From the NCBI RefSeq assembly GCF_001422545.1, contig NZ_LMLE01000006.1, forward strand, positions 238,982 to 302,981: a DNA stretch of 64,000 nucleotides, in the 5' to 3' direction. This DNA comes from Pedobacter sp. Leaf41 (GTDB lineage: Bacteria > Bacteroidota > Bacteroidia > Sphingobacteriales > Sphingobacteriaceae). A program made the position numbers and the translations under genes. The notes below the pieces were generated by a model. That model had not been told where the DNA came from. It ran no database searches and was given only the letters and a program-made list of their open reading frames with translations. Below, one piece after another: positions 1-9,010 of this stretch (position 1 is the stretch's first letter; each line of letters opens with the position of its first letter).

Positions 1-478
1 CGGTACGGTGCGAAATCTGCAGGAGTTCTGCAATTTCTGCGTAACTAAAACCCTCTATCCTGTGCATCCGAAAAACCAGTTGACGCTTTTGTGGTAACTG
101 CGAAATGGTTTTTTGCAGAAAGTTCATTTGTGCAGATTCGGAAGGTGGAAATGCTGCCGGTTGCGAAAGATCTGAAAGAACCGCTAATTCCTGGCTCTCC
201 AGGTATTGAATTTTTTTCCTTTTATTGCTGGAAATTTGATTGAGTGCGGCATTTTTAACCGCCTTAAACAGATAACCCTTGATGTTTTCGATCTCGTTTT
301 TCTGGCTATTGAGTTGTAAGAATACATCGTTGACAATACTGCTAGCCTCTCCGGAATCGTTAAGATAATACTCGGCATAACCGCGAAGCAATATCGACCA
401 GCGTTTATAGAGCATTGCTAAGTCGCCAGAATGATTGTTCTGGTGCTTTATTTGCCAATTTTTTAAAGAATTTTCCAC
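1..478 (-). CDS. ECF-type RNA polymerase sigma factor, C-terminus cut by window edge
   Basis: An open frame runs on the minus strand from a GTG at 478 to the window edge with no stop, about 159 codons. An ATG at 415 is an alternative start, but the GTG keeps a region-2-like beginning (SLKNWQIKHQNNHSGDLAML). Region 2 follows (LYKRWSILLRGYAEYYLND, then IVNDVFLQLNS). Region 4 is clear near the edge: SQLPQKRQLVFRMHRIEGFS followed by YAEIAELLQISHRT, the usual helix-turn-helix of sigma-70 region 4. In Bacteroidota, ECF factors of this kind often sit upstream of an anti-sigma factor and SusC/SusD genes, which here would lie outside the window. The family call is firm; the start is uncertain and the regulon unknown. 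Confidence 0.85.
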   Translation of the reverse strand, partial: MENSLKNWQIKHQNNHSGDLAMLYKRWSILLRGYAEYYLNDSGEASSIVNDVFLQLNSQKNEIENIKGYLFKAVKNAALNQISSNKRKKIQYLESQELAVLSDLSQPAAFPPSESAQMNFLQKTISQLPQKRQLVFRMHRIEGFSYAEIAELLQISHRT

Positions 479-755
479 CAGGTGCTTGTCGGCACAAAGA
501 TGCCTGCGAAGTATTACCAGGATATTAATGCAATGTTATCTGTTTGGCTTTTTAGATGGATTGAAATTTGGGAATTGTTGGTCATCAGGCTAAAACATGC
601 GTAGCATCAATAAAACTCTCAATATGGTTTTCAAGAGCTTAAGGTTTTTCAATGCAAAGAAAATATAGACAGTTAAATTAAAAAATATCAAATCTGCCAT
701 TAGCTATTGTTTGGTTACCTAATTACTAACTATGATTTGTTATCCGCCAAATATT
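479..755. other. Intergenic, no gene seen
   Basis: An AT-rich spacer between the start of the sigma factor gene and the stop of the DUF389 gene. The minus strand must hold the sigma factor promoter. I saw no convincing hairpin, repeat or open frame. Confidence 0.5.
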
Positions 756-2093
756 TTATTTCGGTTCAAATATCGTTTTAACAGTATCAACCTTCAGTCT
801 TTCTTTCAGCCAAGAACGTATGCGGAGCTGGTTTGTAGCTGTAGGTACTTTCGATACTTCGGCGCTAAAAAGTGTGAGTGTATCTTTAATTGGTGTATCC
901 AACCGGTTGATTATAACGTGAGAAAGTACGTAGCTCTTGATTTCGGGAAAAAGGGGAATCAATTCGGCCCTAATCTCCGGCAGCGGCTGAGAAAATTTAT
1001 CAATTTTGACAGTTTTACCTGGTTGTTGTTCCTTTTTAAAAACATCTTCCATAATACTCGCCTTTATTTGTGAAAAATCAATTTCTTGCCGGGCGTTAAG
1101 TCCCTGTCTTATTTTTAAGTTTGTTCCTTCCAGCTTATACTTTTTAAGATTCCCTTTTAAAGTATTTATAAGTTGTTGGGGAAGTTCAGCACCAATTAAC
1201 AACAAGTCTATCTCTTTTTCGCCTTTTGAGTAACGAAGATTTCGGTTAATCACCTGAGTTGTTTTGAAATTAAACTGTTCACGAATGAAAGTCTGCGCAT
1301 TGCTTTCAAAAATACTTTTTTGGACAATGCCATAAGCGAGATAAATGCTTGGAATAATAGTGACAAGAACACTGATAAGGATATATCTCGATACTTTTTT
1401 CTCTACCCCTGGGTCTTCAAAATGTTTTTTATCGAACTTTAAAAACCGTACAATAAGATAAGTAGAGATACAGATAAAAATACTATTGATAAAAAAGAGA
1501 TAAAGCGCACCAAAAAAATAAAGCCAATTACCCATTGCAAGGCCGTAGCCAGCTGTACAAAGTGGCGGCATCAGCGCCGTTGCTATTGCTACGCCAGGTA
1601 TCACATTACTTTTCTCTCTCCTTGTGGCGGCTATAATTCCTGCCAGTCCTCCTGTAAAAGCAATGAATACATCCCAAATAGAAGGAGTGGTTCTGGCTAG
1701 CAGTTCGCTCTGCGCCTCGTGTAGCGGGGTAATATAAAAATATATTGTTGAAGTAATAATGCTAATGATCGTGGCAATGAGTAAGTTTCTTCCTCCCTTT
1801 TTAACCAGTTCAAAATCATTAGTTCCAATCCCAAGGCCAATACCCATTATTGGACCCATGAGTGGAGAAATCAACATTGCGCCAATAATAACTGCTGTAG
1901 AATTCACATTAAGCCCTACAGATGCAATAATGATCGCAAAGATAAGTGTCCAGAGTGGGCCACCTACAAAGATGGAGTTTCTTGAAATCGAATCCACCAC
2001 TTCACTTTCATTGGCCTTATCAATGTGCAAATTGAAGCGTTTCGCGATGAAAATTTTTATCGCTCCTCTTATATCGTCACTTTTATTTTCCAT
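756..2093 (-). CDS. DUF389 (TIGR00341-like) integral membrane protein
   Basis: 445 residues. After a short cytoplasmic N-terminus come several hydrophobic segments with the hallmark DUF389 stretch: VIIGAMLISPLMGPIMGIGL at about residues 68-87, then TGGLAGIIAATRREKSNVIP and GVAIATALMPPLCTAGYGLA. About six to eight membrane helices fill residues 45-260. The last 180 residues are soluble, as in the longer TIGR00341 members. The family has no established biochemical function. The gene stands alone; the stretch beyond its start contains a decayed gene. The family assignment is firm, and no function can be inferred from the neighbours. Confidence 0.85.
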   Translation of the reverse strand: MENKSDDIRGAIKIFIAKRFNLHIDKANESEVVDSISRNSIFVGGPLWTLIFAIIIASVGLNVNSTAVIIGAMLISPLMGPIMGIGLGIGTNDFELVKKGGRNLLIATIISIITSTIYFYITPLHEAQSELLARTTPSIWDVFIAFTGGLAGIIAATRREKSNVIPGVAIATALMPPLCTAGYGLAMGNWLYFFGALYLFFINSIFICISTYLIVRFLKFDKKHFEDPGVEKKVSRYILISVLVTIIPSIYLAYGIVQKSIFESNAQTFIREQFNFKTTQVINRNLRYSKGEKEIDLLLIGAELPQQLINTLKGNLKKYKLEGTNLKIRQGLNARQEIDFSQIKASIMEDVFKKEQQPGKTVKIDKFSQPLPEIRAELIPLFPEIKSYVLSHVIINRLDTPIKDTLTLFSAEVSKVPTATNQLRIRSWLKERLKVDTVKTIFEPK

Positions 2094-2679
2094 ATTATAT
2101 TAATTGTTTATTATAAGGGTTTCAATCTTCGCCCGTTTGGTTCATCTCAAGTATGTAAATTATTTTGTGTTTGCAATATTCAAATTTTTCATGGTGATCA
2201 TTCAACCTCATTAATATTTTGAACTCTTACACCGGGCATGCGACGAAAAATATCATGCATATATTTTCTATGGTTTGCACCTGCAAATACTACCACTTTT
2301 TTAATACGTAAGTTTTAGTGCTCTAGATTTGAACGAAAATGTTAGGAGTAAAATGAATACATATTTCATGTTTAAATTTTTGCGGGCCAAAGGTTAAAAT
2401 GATACAAAGAAAGTTGAATTAATAGCGGTATAGTTGGTCGATGGTATCTTCAAGCGATAAGGCTTTTGAGTATGCACAACAATAGTTTGGAGCGCTAAGA
2501 ACACATAAAAGAGAAACAGTAGACTTAATTTTTCCATAGCTGTGGAGTTAAAGATAAGAAACTTCGAAGCAAAGAGATTTATTGTAAACCAACTTTCTAA
2601 CCCCTGTAGGTTTATTATTTTCTAAACTATGTTGATAAACACTTTTCTTTATGCTAAATAATTTAGTAATTTTTGCCTT
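2094..2679. other. Intergenic stretch with one decayed gene tail
   Basis: 586 bases without an intact gene. The part at 2198-2314 carries the coding remnant described separately. The rest is AT-rich and has no frame, hairpin or repeat that I can support. The end next to 2680 must hold the promoter of the small gene there. Confidence 0.5.
2198..2314 (-). pseudogene. C-terminal remnant, DUF5694/TraB-like protein
   Basis: Reading the minus strand from 2314 to the TGA at 2198 gives about 38 codons: LRIKKVVVFAGANHRKYMHD, then IFRRMPGVRVQNINEVE and stop. A short beta strand, a GAxH motif, then a helix and a final strand is how the C-terminus of DUF5694 proteins (and the related TraB/ChaN-like fold) usually looks. 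A TAA stop in the same frame lies directly upstream and there is no start codon, so only the tail survives. The reading is from memory of the family pattern and the piece is short. A chance frame cannot be excluded, but the fit of strand, motif and stop argues for a decayed gene. Confidence 0.4.
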
Positions 2680-2901
2680 ATGAATTTCAAGGCAGCAACA
2701 ACGTTAAAAGAATTAAAAATCGGGAGTGAAGTGGTCGTGATTAGTGGTGTTAAAGGTGAAGAAGGATTATATCGAATTATGATTAATCAATCTTTTAAAG
2801 GTTACATACAAAAAAGAATGGGTGAATTTTACCGCGTCGACGGTTCTAGCATCCACGATCTTATCTTCGCAAGGATTGCGAATTTTATGATGAGTGAATA
2901 A
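2680..2901 (+). CDS. Small hypothetical protein (73 aa)
   Basis: A 73-residue frame with an ATG start and TAA stop, flanked by non-coding DNA. The protein is soluble, has no signal peptide or cysteine, and is predicted to begin with short beta strands (LKIGSEVVVISGVKGEEGLY, reminiscent of a small SH3-like barrel) and end in a helix (SIHDLIFARIANFMMSE). Codon use resembles its neighbours. I do not recognise a family. An isolated AT-rich stretch precedes it, consistent with its own promoter. Confidence 0.55.
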   Translation: MNFKAATTLKELKIGSEVVVISGVKGEEGLYRIMINQSFKGYIQKRMGEFYRVDGSSIHDLIFARIANFMMSE

Positions 2902-3044
2902 TGTTTCTTAGCCAGCGTTTTCATCAGCTGATGAAGGGACAGCTTCAAATATTTATTCCTTAAGGTAAATATTAATCACTTTATCCAAATCGTGATGGAT
3001 GATCAGGCAAGTAAATATTGATCACTATTCAGCTTGACTGTGAA

Positions 3045-3175
3045 AGAGGCTGTATCATAAATAAAAAATGTTATCCTGAGCTTGTCGAAGGGCTTGCGAA
3101 ATATGCTTTTTGAGGCGTTTCGACAAGCTCAACGTGACAAGATTCAACGATAAACTGATTTATGAGACAGCCTCT
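3045..3175. repeat. Palindromic intergenic element with terminal inverted repeats
   Basis: The ends match in inverted orientation: aaagaggctgtatcataaat on the left against atttatgagacagcctctt on the right. An inner inverted pair is present (cctgagcttgtcgaag against cgtttcgacaagctcaacg). The whole can fold into one long imperfect hairpin. Elements with the core gagcttgtcgaa are widespread between genes in Bacteroidota genomes. It could be a MITE or a REP-like element; it has no coding capacity. Confidence 0.7.
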
Positions 3176-3200
3176 TCAGTTAGAAAAAGATTTTTAAGTA

Positions 3201-3420
3201 CTAATTGCCCGGATCTTTCACCTTTTCCACTACATCCTGGATGTTTTGCGGTAAGCTAGAAAGCAAGTTGTAGCTTGTAGCAGCTTCGATGTCTCTTACG
3301 GATACAATGTAATCCTTCCAGCTTGCACTGGTGCTGTTGATGTTGGGTGTATTGATGGCGATTACCCTGGTTGAAAAAGTTACATGGCGTTTAAAAGTTT
3401 TGATAACTGTTAATTTGAGA
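3201..3420 (-). pseudogene. C-terminal remnant of a DNA/RNA non-specific endonuclease (NucA/NUC1 type)
   Basis: The minus strand reads, up to the TAG at 3201, HVTFSTRVIAINTPN, a short linker, WKDYIVSVRDIEAATSYNLL and SSLPQNIQDVVE. This matches the last strand and helix of the NUC1 endonuclease family, whose members end with a V-S-V-x-x-I-E-x-x-T-G-Y-D-F-x-x-x-L-P pattern. Everything upstream, including the catalytic DRGH region, is missing, and the frame runs into non-coding DNA near 3420 without a start. It is a gene tail left by deletion. The family call rests on pattern recognition of about 60 residues. Confidence 0.6.
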
Positions 3421-3454
3421 TTGTAAATCCATCCGCTTTATTAAGGAGTTTCGA

Positions 3455-3487
3455 TTGATGAGGTATCATAAATACATTTTATCTTTA
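3455..3487 (+). promoter_or_regulatory. Possible promoter of the Crp-like gene
   Basis: TTG at 3455-3457 and TATCTTTA at 3480-3487 are 22 bases apart, close to the Bacteroidota -33/-7 pattern (TTTG, then TAnnTTTG), with one mismatch in the -7 box. The gene starts 21 bases downstream of it. Confidence 0.3.
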
Positions 3488-3508
3488 CGCAAAACGTAGC
3501 TGCGGTTT

Positions 3509-4090
3509 ATGGACGAAAATGTCATCAATGCTTTAACTGAACTTGTTGATTTTGATCAGGAGGAACTTCTTCTTTTTATGAAACGCCTCAAACGGCGAAA
3601 TGTAAGGAAGAATGAATTTATCTTGAGTACCGGAGATATTTGCAAGTCTATGGTAATTATCAATCGTGGTGGATTGCGATATTTCACCATCACTGAAAAA
3701 GGCGAACAAAGCCATTGGTTTGCTTTTGAAGGCGAGTGGCTTGGTGACTATGAAAGCTTTTTGACGCGGCAACCTTCGGCCAGTTTTATCCAGGCCCTGG
3801 AAGATACTGAAATTTATTGCCTGAGCTATGACGATATGCAGGAGCTTTATTCACTGGGTGCCAGGTTCGAGCGCTTTGGAAGATTGATCGCCGAAAGCCT
3901 TTTTATCAGTATTGGGCGATCCCGGTATGATCTTGCCAATTTGTCTGCAGAAGAGCGATATCTTAATCTTATTAAAGCCTACCCAAAAATATTGAAAAGA
4001 ATACAGATTCAACATGTGGCCACCTACCTGGGCATACACCCTCAAAGTTTAAGTCGAATCAGGAGAAATATCGCGGGCAGGAAACTCTAA
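3509..4090 (+). CDS. Crp/Fnr family transcriptional regulator
   Basis: 193 residues. Residues 15-120 form a cyclic-nucleotide-binding-type beta roll (RRNVRKNEFILSTGDICKSM, then INRGGLRYF, then FEGEWLGDYESFL). The C-terminus carries a short helix-turn-helix (IQHVATYLGIHPQSLSRIRR). The architecture and size are those of the Bacteroidota Crp subfamily that usually has lost the cAMP-contacting residues, so the ligand is unknown. The downstream membrane protein gene starts 67 bases after the stop on the same strand, so the regulator may control or be co-transcribed with it. Confidence 0.85.
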   Translation: MDENVINALTELVDFDQEELLLFMKRLKRRNVRKNEFILSTGDICKSMVIINRGGLRYFTITEKGEQSHWFAFEGEWLGDYESFLTRQPSASFIQALEDTEIYCLSYDDMQELYSLGARFERFGRLIAESLFISIGRSRYDLANLSAEERYLNLIKAYPKILKRIQIQHVATYLGIHPQSLSRIRRNIAGRKL

Positions 4091-4157
4091 AACGTCGACC
4101 GGAAATAAGTAACCTAGGTTATTTTTGGATGCTTTTCTTTTAAGCAATTTTGCCCCA

Positions 4158-4931
4158 ATGAAAACATTGTTGAATTTAATCAGGCATCGCCAAAGTGCCA
4201 CTAAGTTATTGTTTTATTGTGGTGTTATTCACCTGCTGTTGGCCCTGTTTTTCCTGATCCTATTGCCCTTTGAAAACCGGGTAGTGCTGGGCATCAATTT
4301 ATGGATCAAGCCACTTAAGTTTGCGCTTTCCATAGCCATTTATTCGCTTACCTGGGTGGTATTGCTGGGTTACATTGAGGGAGAGAAAATTAAAAAATAT
4401 TTTGTCAGGTTTACTGTTTTCGCAATGAGCTTCGAGATGCTGTGCGTTGCCACTCAGGCGGCGAGGGGCGAGCTTTCTCACTTCAATCAGGCAGGCACCT
4501 ATAATATCATATTATATGCGTTGATGGGGGTTGTCATCGTTTTACAAACAATATTTTCGCTCGCTTTATCAATCCGGTTTTTTAAACCGTTATCATCAGC
4601 ATTACCCGAGACCATGGTTTGGGCCATTAGATTAGGGTTACTTACCTCTATTTTTTTTGCTTTTCAGGGTGGCTTTATCGGTCAACGGATGGCGCACACC
4701 GTTGGCGCTCCTGATGGTGGGCAGGGAATTTGGTTTTTTAACTGGAGCATAAAGCATGGAGATTTAAGAATAGCACATTTTTTTGGCTTACACGCTTTAC
4801 AACTTTTGCCTGCCTTCGTCTGGATCTTCAAAATCAAAAACAAAGTTCCAGTCATCGTTTTTGGGTTGTTTTATTTTGTTTTTGTAAGCTTGCTTTTTTA
4901 TTATGCCTTGCTCGGTAATGGATTCGCATAA
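4158..4931 (+). CDS. Uncharacterised multi-pass membrane protein
   Basis: About 257 residues from the ATG at 4158. A frame from 4125 would add eleven residues, but 4158 gives the better N-terminus (MKTLLNLIRHRQSATKLLFY). There are six to seven hydrophobic helices, for example LLALFFLILLPF, LSIAIYSLTWVVLLGY, IILYALMGVVIVLQTIFSLA and IVFGLFYFVFVSLLFYYALL. A loop GQRMAHTVGAPDGGQGIWFF and the HFFGLHALQLLPAF helix contain histidines that could bind metal or haem. I do not recognise a named family. It follows the Crp-like gene and is likely functionally tied to it. Confidence 0.65.
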   Translation: MKTLLNLIRHRQSATKLLFYCGVIHLLLALFFLILLPFENRVVLGINLWIKPLKFALSIAIYSLTWVVLLGYIEGEKIKKYFVRFTVFAMSFEMLCVATQAARGELSHFNQAGTYNIILYALMGVVIVLQTIFSLALSIRFFKPLSSALPETMVWAIRLGLLTSIFFAFQGGFIGQRMAHTVGAPDGGQGIWFFNWSIKHGDLRIAHFFGLHALQLLPAFVWIFKIKNKVPVIVFGLFYFVFVSLLFYYALLGNGFA

Positions 4932-5139
4932 AGAATTATAAAGTCTTGTTTTGTTATTGAAACAAAAAAGAGACAATCGTTATTATCGATAGTTGGAAGA
5001 TAATTGAGTTTAATATTTTTATATTCGAGCAATTGCTAAAACGATTGATGTGATTTTATTTGCTATCAAGCCTATATTTTCCACCAAGCTTTTTTAACCT
5101 AATCAAACTAACCAGGCATCAAATAGCTGGATCAAAACG

Positions 5140-7803
5140 ATGAATAAATTTATAATCAAACTAATTCTTCTTTCGTTCATACTCACGCTGACAATACAAG
5201 TTGTTGCTGCAGCAGAAATAATTGGTCTTCAATGTGATCATTTGGTGCGGCCCATCGGTATTGATAATCCAGAGCCAAGGCTATCATGGAAGATGAATGA
5301 CGATAGAAGAGGCGCTTTGCAATTAAGCTATCAAGTTATTGTGGGCACCGATTCGCTTAACCTAACGGGGAAGCTCAACGTTAACTTTGATTCTGGTAAA
5401 ATATCGTCAGGCAGCAGCTTAGTGGTTTACAAGGGGAGGGCTTTGAGGCCGTTTACAAAGTATTACTGGAGGGTTTTGGTAGCTGACAAAGATAATAAAT
5501 TGGTTTCGTCAACGATCTCGAGTTTTGAAACAGGTATGATGGGGATGGAAAACTGGCGAGGTACCTGGATTAGCGACAGAAATGATGTTGATACCCGACC
5601 GGCACCTTATTTCAGAAAAGTCTTTAATTCTGGTAAACAAATCAAATCGGCTAGGGCTTATATTGTTGCATCGGGTTTGTACGAGCTTTATTTAAATGGG
5701 GAAAAAGTAGGTAATCATCGTTTAGATCCTATGTATACCCGTTTTGATAGAAGAAATTTATATGTGACTTATGATGTTACATCACAGCTGAAACAGGGAA
5801 AAAATGCGGTGGGTGTGTTGCTGGGAAATGGCTGGTACAATCATCAGGCATTAGCGGTTTGGAATTTTGATAAAGCACCGTGGAGGGCCCGGCCGACTTT
5901 TTGCCTCGATCTTCGGATTACTTACACCGATGGTTCAACTGATGTAGTAACCTCGGGTAATGATTGGAAAACGAGTTTGAGCCCCATTATATCAAACAAC
6001 ATTTACACCGCCGAACATTATGATGCCCGCCTGGAACAAAAAGGCTGGAACACGATTGATTTTGATGATTCGAAATGGAAAGGTATCACTTTAAGAGCTT
6101 CTCCTTCCCGAAACATTGTGGCTCAAAGCATGCATCCCATTCGGAACGTGGAGGAAATAAAGACAAGAAAACTACGCAAATTTAGTGATACCACCTATCT
6201 TTTTGATTTGGGAAGAAACATCGCCGGCGTATCAAAACTAAAAGTATCAGGGCCAGAAGGAACAGCAATTCGGTTAAAACATGCAGAAAGGTTGGATTCG
6301 AGTGGTCGTGCAGACTTATCTAACATCGATGTTTATTATCGCCCTAAAGATGATAAAGATCCCTTCCAGACCGATATTTTTATTCTAAAAGGCAGTGGCG
6401 AAGAAGAGTTTATGCCCTTATTTAATTACAAAGGTTTCAGGTATGTTGAGGTTACCTCCAGCAAGGTTATTAAGTTGGAAGAAAAAAGTTTAGTGGGTTA
6501 TTTTATGCACAGCGACGTACCTGCGATAGGCAAAATTTCATCATCAAATCCATTAATTGATAAAATTTGGTGGGCAACAAACAACTCCTATTTATCGAAT
6601 TTATTTGGCTTTCCAACGGATTGTCCTCAACGGGAAAAGAACGGATGGACGGGCGACGGGCACTTTGCTGTAGAAACGGGCCTGTACAATTTCGACGCCG
6701 TAACGGTTTATGAGAAATGGATGGCTGACCATCGCGATGAGCAGCAGCCAAACGGCGTTTTGCCAGATATTATTCCAACAGGTGGATGGGGTTACGGCAC
6801 TGCAAATGGGACGGATTGGACCAGCACTATTGCCATCATTCCCTGGAATATTTACCAGTTTTATGGCGATACTAAAGCGCTTGCAGATAATTATAAGAAC
6901 ATTAAACAGTATGTAAATTACATCAACAGCACAAGTAAGGATGGTTTAACAAGTTTTGGAAGGGGAGATTGGGTACCCGTAAAATCTACATCGAACCTGG
7001 AGTACACTTCATCGATTTATTTTTATGTTGATGCTGATATTTTGGCAAAAACGGCCAAACTGTTTCATCACCAGAATGATTATTTAACCTATAGCGCATT
7101 GGCGGCAAAAATAAAAAAAGCCATCAATGATAAGTACTTCAATTCGGAAACAGGAATTTATGGTTCGGGTGTGCAAACAGAATTGAGCATGGCTTTGCAG
7201 TGGAATATAGTAGCTGATACCGATCGACAGCGGGTTGCCGAAAATTTGGCAAAAAGAGTAGCTGCAGATGGTATGCACATAGATGTTGGAGTTTTAGGGG
7301 CTAAAGCGGTTTTAAATGCGCTAAGCGATAATGGACAAGCCGAAACGGCTTACAAGCTGGCAACGCAGGATACTTACCCGGGCTGGGGATGGTGGATTGT
7401 AAACGGTGCGACCACTTTGCTCGAAAACTGGGATATGAAAGCCACAAGAGATATTTCTGATAACCATATGATGTTTGGTGAAATAGGCGCCTGGTTTTTT
7501 AAAGGGATTGGCGGAATCAAAATTGATGAAGAAAATCCTGGGTTTAAAAATATTCTTTTACGACCACATTTTGTTTCGGGTTTAGAACATTTTACGGCCA
7601 GTCACGAGAGCCCTTATGGCACCATTTTATCGTCATGGAAGCGGAATGCAAAGGGTGTTAAGTATGAAGTTAAGGTTCCGGCGAATGCTACAGCTAATGT
7701 TGAAATTCCTGTTATCAATGGAAAAAAAGTATACTTAAATGGAAAGCTGATTGATAATAACATTAATATTTCAGCCGGTAGCTATTTTTTCGAAGTGAGG
7801 TAG
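5140..7803 (+). CDS. Alpha-L-rhamnosidase, glycoside hydrolase family 78
   Basis: 887 residues with an N-terminal signal peptide (hydrophobic residues 6-24, cleavage probably near AAA-E), so it acts in the periplasm or outside. Domain order: a fibronectin-like N-terminal domain (25-130), the rhamnosidase N domain (155-330, with GLYELYLNGEKVGNHRLDPM), a beta domain (335-440), the catalytic (alpha/alpha)6 barrel (460-790) and the C-terminal beta domain. The GH78 acidic cluster is intact: D494, E499 and D506 within DCPQREKNGWTGDG, spaced as in the Bacillus enzyme. The proposed base is E762 in TLLENWD. It removes terminal alpha-L-rhamnose from plant glycans or glycosides. No SusCD or other sugar gene is adjacent, so the substrate is open. 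Confidence 0.95.
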   Translation: MNKFIIKLILLSFILTLTIQVVAAAEIIGLQCDHLVRPIGIDNPEPRLSWKMNDDRRGALQLSYQVIVGTDSLNLTGKLNVNFDSGKISSGSSLVVYKGRALRPFTKYYWRVLVADKDNKLVSSTISSFETGMMGMENWRGTWISDRNDVDTRPAPYFRKVFNSGKQIKSARAYIVASGLYELYLNGEKVGNHRLDPMYTRFDRRNLYVTYDVTSQLKQGKNAVGVLLGNGWYNHQALAVWNFDKAPWRARPTFCLDLRITYTDGSTDVVTSGNDWKTSLSPIISNNIYTAEHYDARLEQKGWNTIDFDDSKWKGITLRASPSRNIVAQSMHPIRNVEEIKTRKLRKFSDTTYLFDLGRNIAGVSKLKVSGPEGTAIRLKHAERLDSSGRADLSNIDVYYRPKDDKDPFQTDIFILKGSGEEEFMPLFNYKGFRYVEVTSSKVIKLEEKSLVGYFMHSDVPAIGKISSSNPLIDKIWWATNNSYLSNLFGFPTDCPQREKNGWTGDGHFAVETGLYNFDAVTVYEKWMADHRDEQQPNGVLPDIIPTGGWGYGTANGTDWTSTIAIIPWNIYQFYGDTKALADNYKNIKQYVNYINSTSKDGLTSFGRGDWVPVKSTSNLEYTSSIYFYVDADILAKTAKLFHHQNDYLTYSALAAKIKKAINDKYFNSETGIYGSGVQTELSMALQWNIVADTDRQRVAENLAKRVAADGMHIDVGVLGAKAVLNALSDNGQAETAYKLATQDTYPGWGWWIVNGATTLLENWDMKATRDISDNHMMFGEIGAWFFKGIGGIKIDEENPGFKNILLRPHFVSGLEHFTASHESPYGTILSSWKRNAKGVKYEVKVPANATANVEIPVINGKKVYLNGKLIDNNINISAGSYFFEVR

Positions 7804-7958
7804 AATGTTGTTGCCCATTGCATTATACGATTTAAAAAGCTTTCAAGGAGACAACTTGCAACCATTCTTTCAAAAACATCGTCTGATCCATAAAGTTCTG
7901 CGGTTTTGCTTTGATTGTTTTAAAATAGCTGAACACTGATTAATCTTTTGAGTAAGTA

Positions 7959-9010
7959 TTGATGAAAAAAATTTTGTTGCTGGTATTTGTTTTAAGCGCT
8001 TCTCTGAATTTAAGGGCTCAGAAAAAGACAAGCCAGGATAGTATTGCGATATTTTATAAGGAAGTTTTTTCTGCCTTGAAAAAGAAATACTTACACAAAG
8101 GAAGCGTAGATTGGTCAGCAGTTGAAGCTGAAACAAACAAAAAGTTAACCTCTTACGGCAATTTTAATCATCATTGAATGAACTACCGCTTCTATTTAAG
8201 CAAATTGGAGCAACTCATTGTAATGTTTATTACCAAAAACAAAAGTATGCAGCAAAAGGTAAAATGGTTTCGAAAGATGCTTACAGTGATCAATGGAAGA
8301 TAAAGTACGATAGTAAGCCTGTCTTTGAGGTAAAAGTGATTGGTGAAAAATATGTTTACATTCTAATGCCTGCAATGGTCTTTTTCGATTTGAGCGCCGA
8401 AAACATTCACAAAACTGCTCAGCCGATGTATGACCAGATAGCCGCTATTAAAAACGATATAAAAATTGAGGGTTGGATAGTTGACTTACGTTTCAATACC
8501 GGCGGAAATTCTATGCCAATGCTGTTGGCTTTGTATGATTTTCTAGGAGATAATAAAATTTGGGGCGTAATGGATGTGAACAAGAGACCCCAAAGTGTAG
8601 ATGAATTAAGAGCGGGCAATTATCTATTTGAAACTAAGAAGATGTCATACATTAAACCAAACGGAGCATTGTTAGATCAATCAAAAGTAGCTGTTTTAAC
8701 AGGCGTCTTCACGGCCAGCTCTGGGGAGGTAACGGCAATTGCATTTAAAGGTAGACCCAATACAAAATTTATAGGACAAGCTACCTACGGTGCCACAACC
8801 GCTAATATTTACTGGCAGCTTCCATTTGATGCGACAATGGCCTTAACAACTTCTTATTACAGTGATAGAAATGGCGTTTATCATCCAAATATTGTTCCAG
8901 ATGTTCTGATTTCAAAACAAGACCGTTTCGATGATTTGTTAGCCGATGGAAACATTAAAGAAGCAATAAAATTTTTTGAAAACAAAGGACAAAAACCTGT
9001 CGTTTATTAA
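7959..9010 (+). pseudogene. S41 family (C-terminal processing-type) peptidase, split by a frameshift
   Basis: The first frame (7959-8177) gives a signal peptide (KKILLLVFVLSASLNLRAQ) and 50 residues, then stops. The second frame (8174-9010) continues with NELPLLFKQIGATHCN and the whole TSPc protease core: WIVDLRFNTGGNSMPMLLAL, VAVLTGVFTASSGEVTAIAF (the serine of TASSGE is the expected nucleophile), KGRPNTKFIGQATYGATTAN. Adding one A to ttttaatca near 8161-8169 joins the frames to read NFKSSLNELP, so one base was lost there. The stop overlaps the convergent moaCB stop. It is either an inactivated gene or a sequencing error; the rest of the frame is undamaged, so decay would be recent. Confidence 0.8.

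Larger units (their letters stand above)
2902..3508. other. Intergenic stretch with a repeat and a nuclease remnant
   Basis: 607 bases between the small gene and the Crp-like regulator, with no intact frame. It contains a palindromic repeat at 3045-3175, the tail of a decayed nuclease gene on the minus strand at 3201-3420, and the probable promoter of the regulator near 3455-3487. Confidence 0.6.

Noticed and set aside
184..378. 64-codon minus-strand frame in the sigma factor region
   Set aside because: It overlaps the sigma factor in another frame, and its translation shows no family pattern, whereas the sigma frame is unmistakable.
732..1073. 113-codon plus-strand frame opposite the DUF389 gene
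   Set aside because: It is antisense to the end of a clear gene and its translation has no domain-like features.
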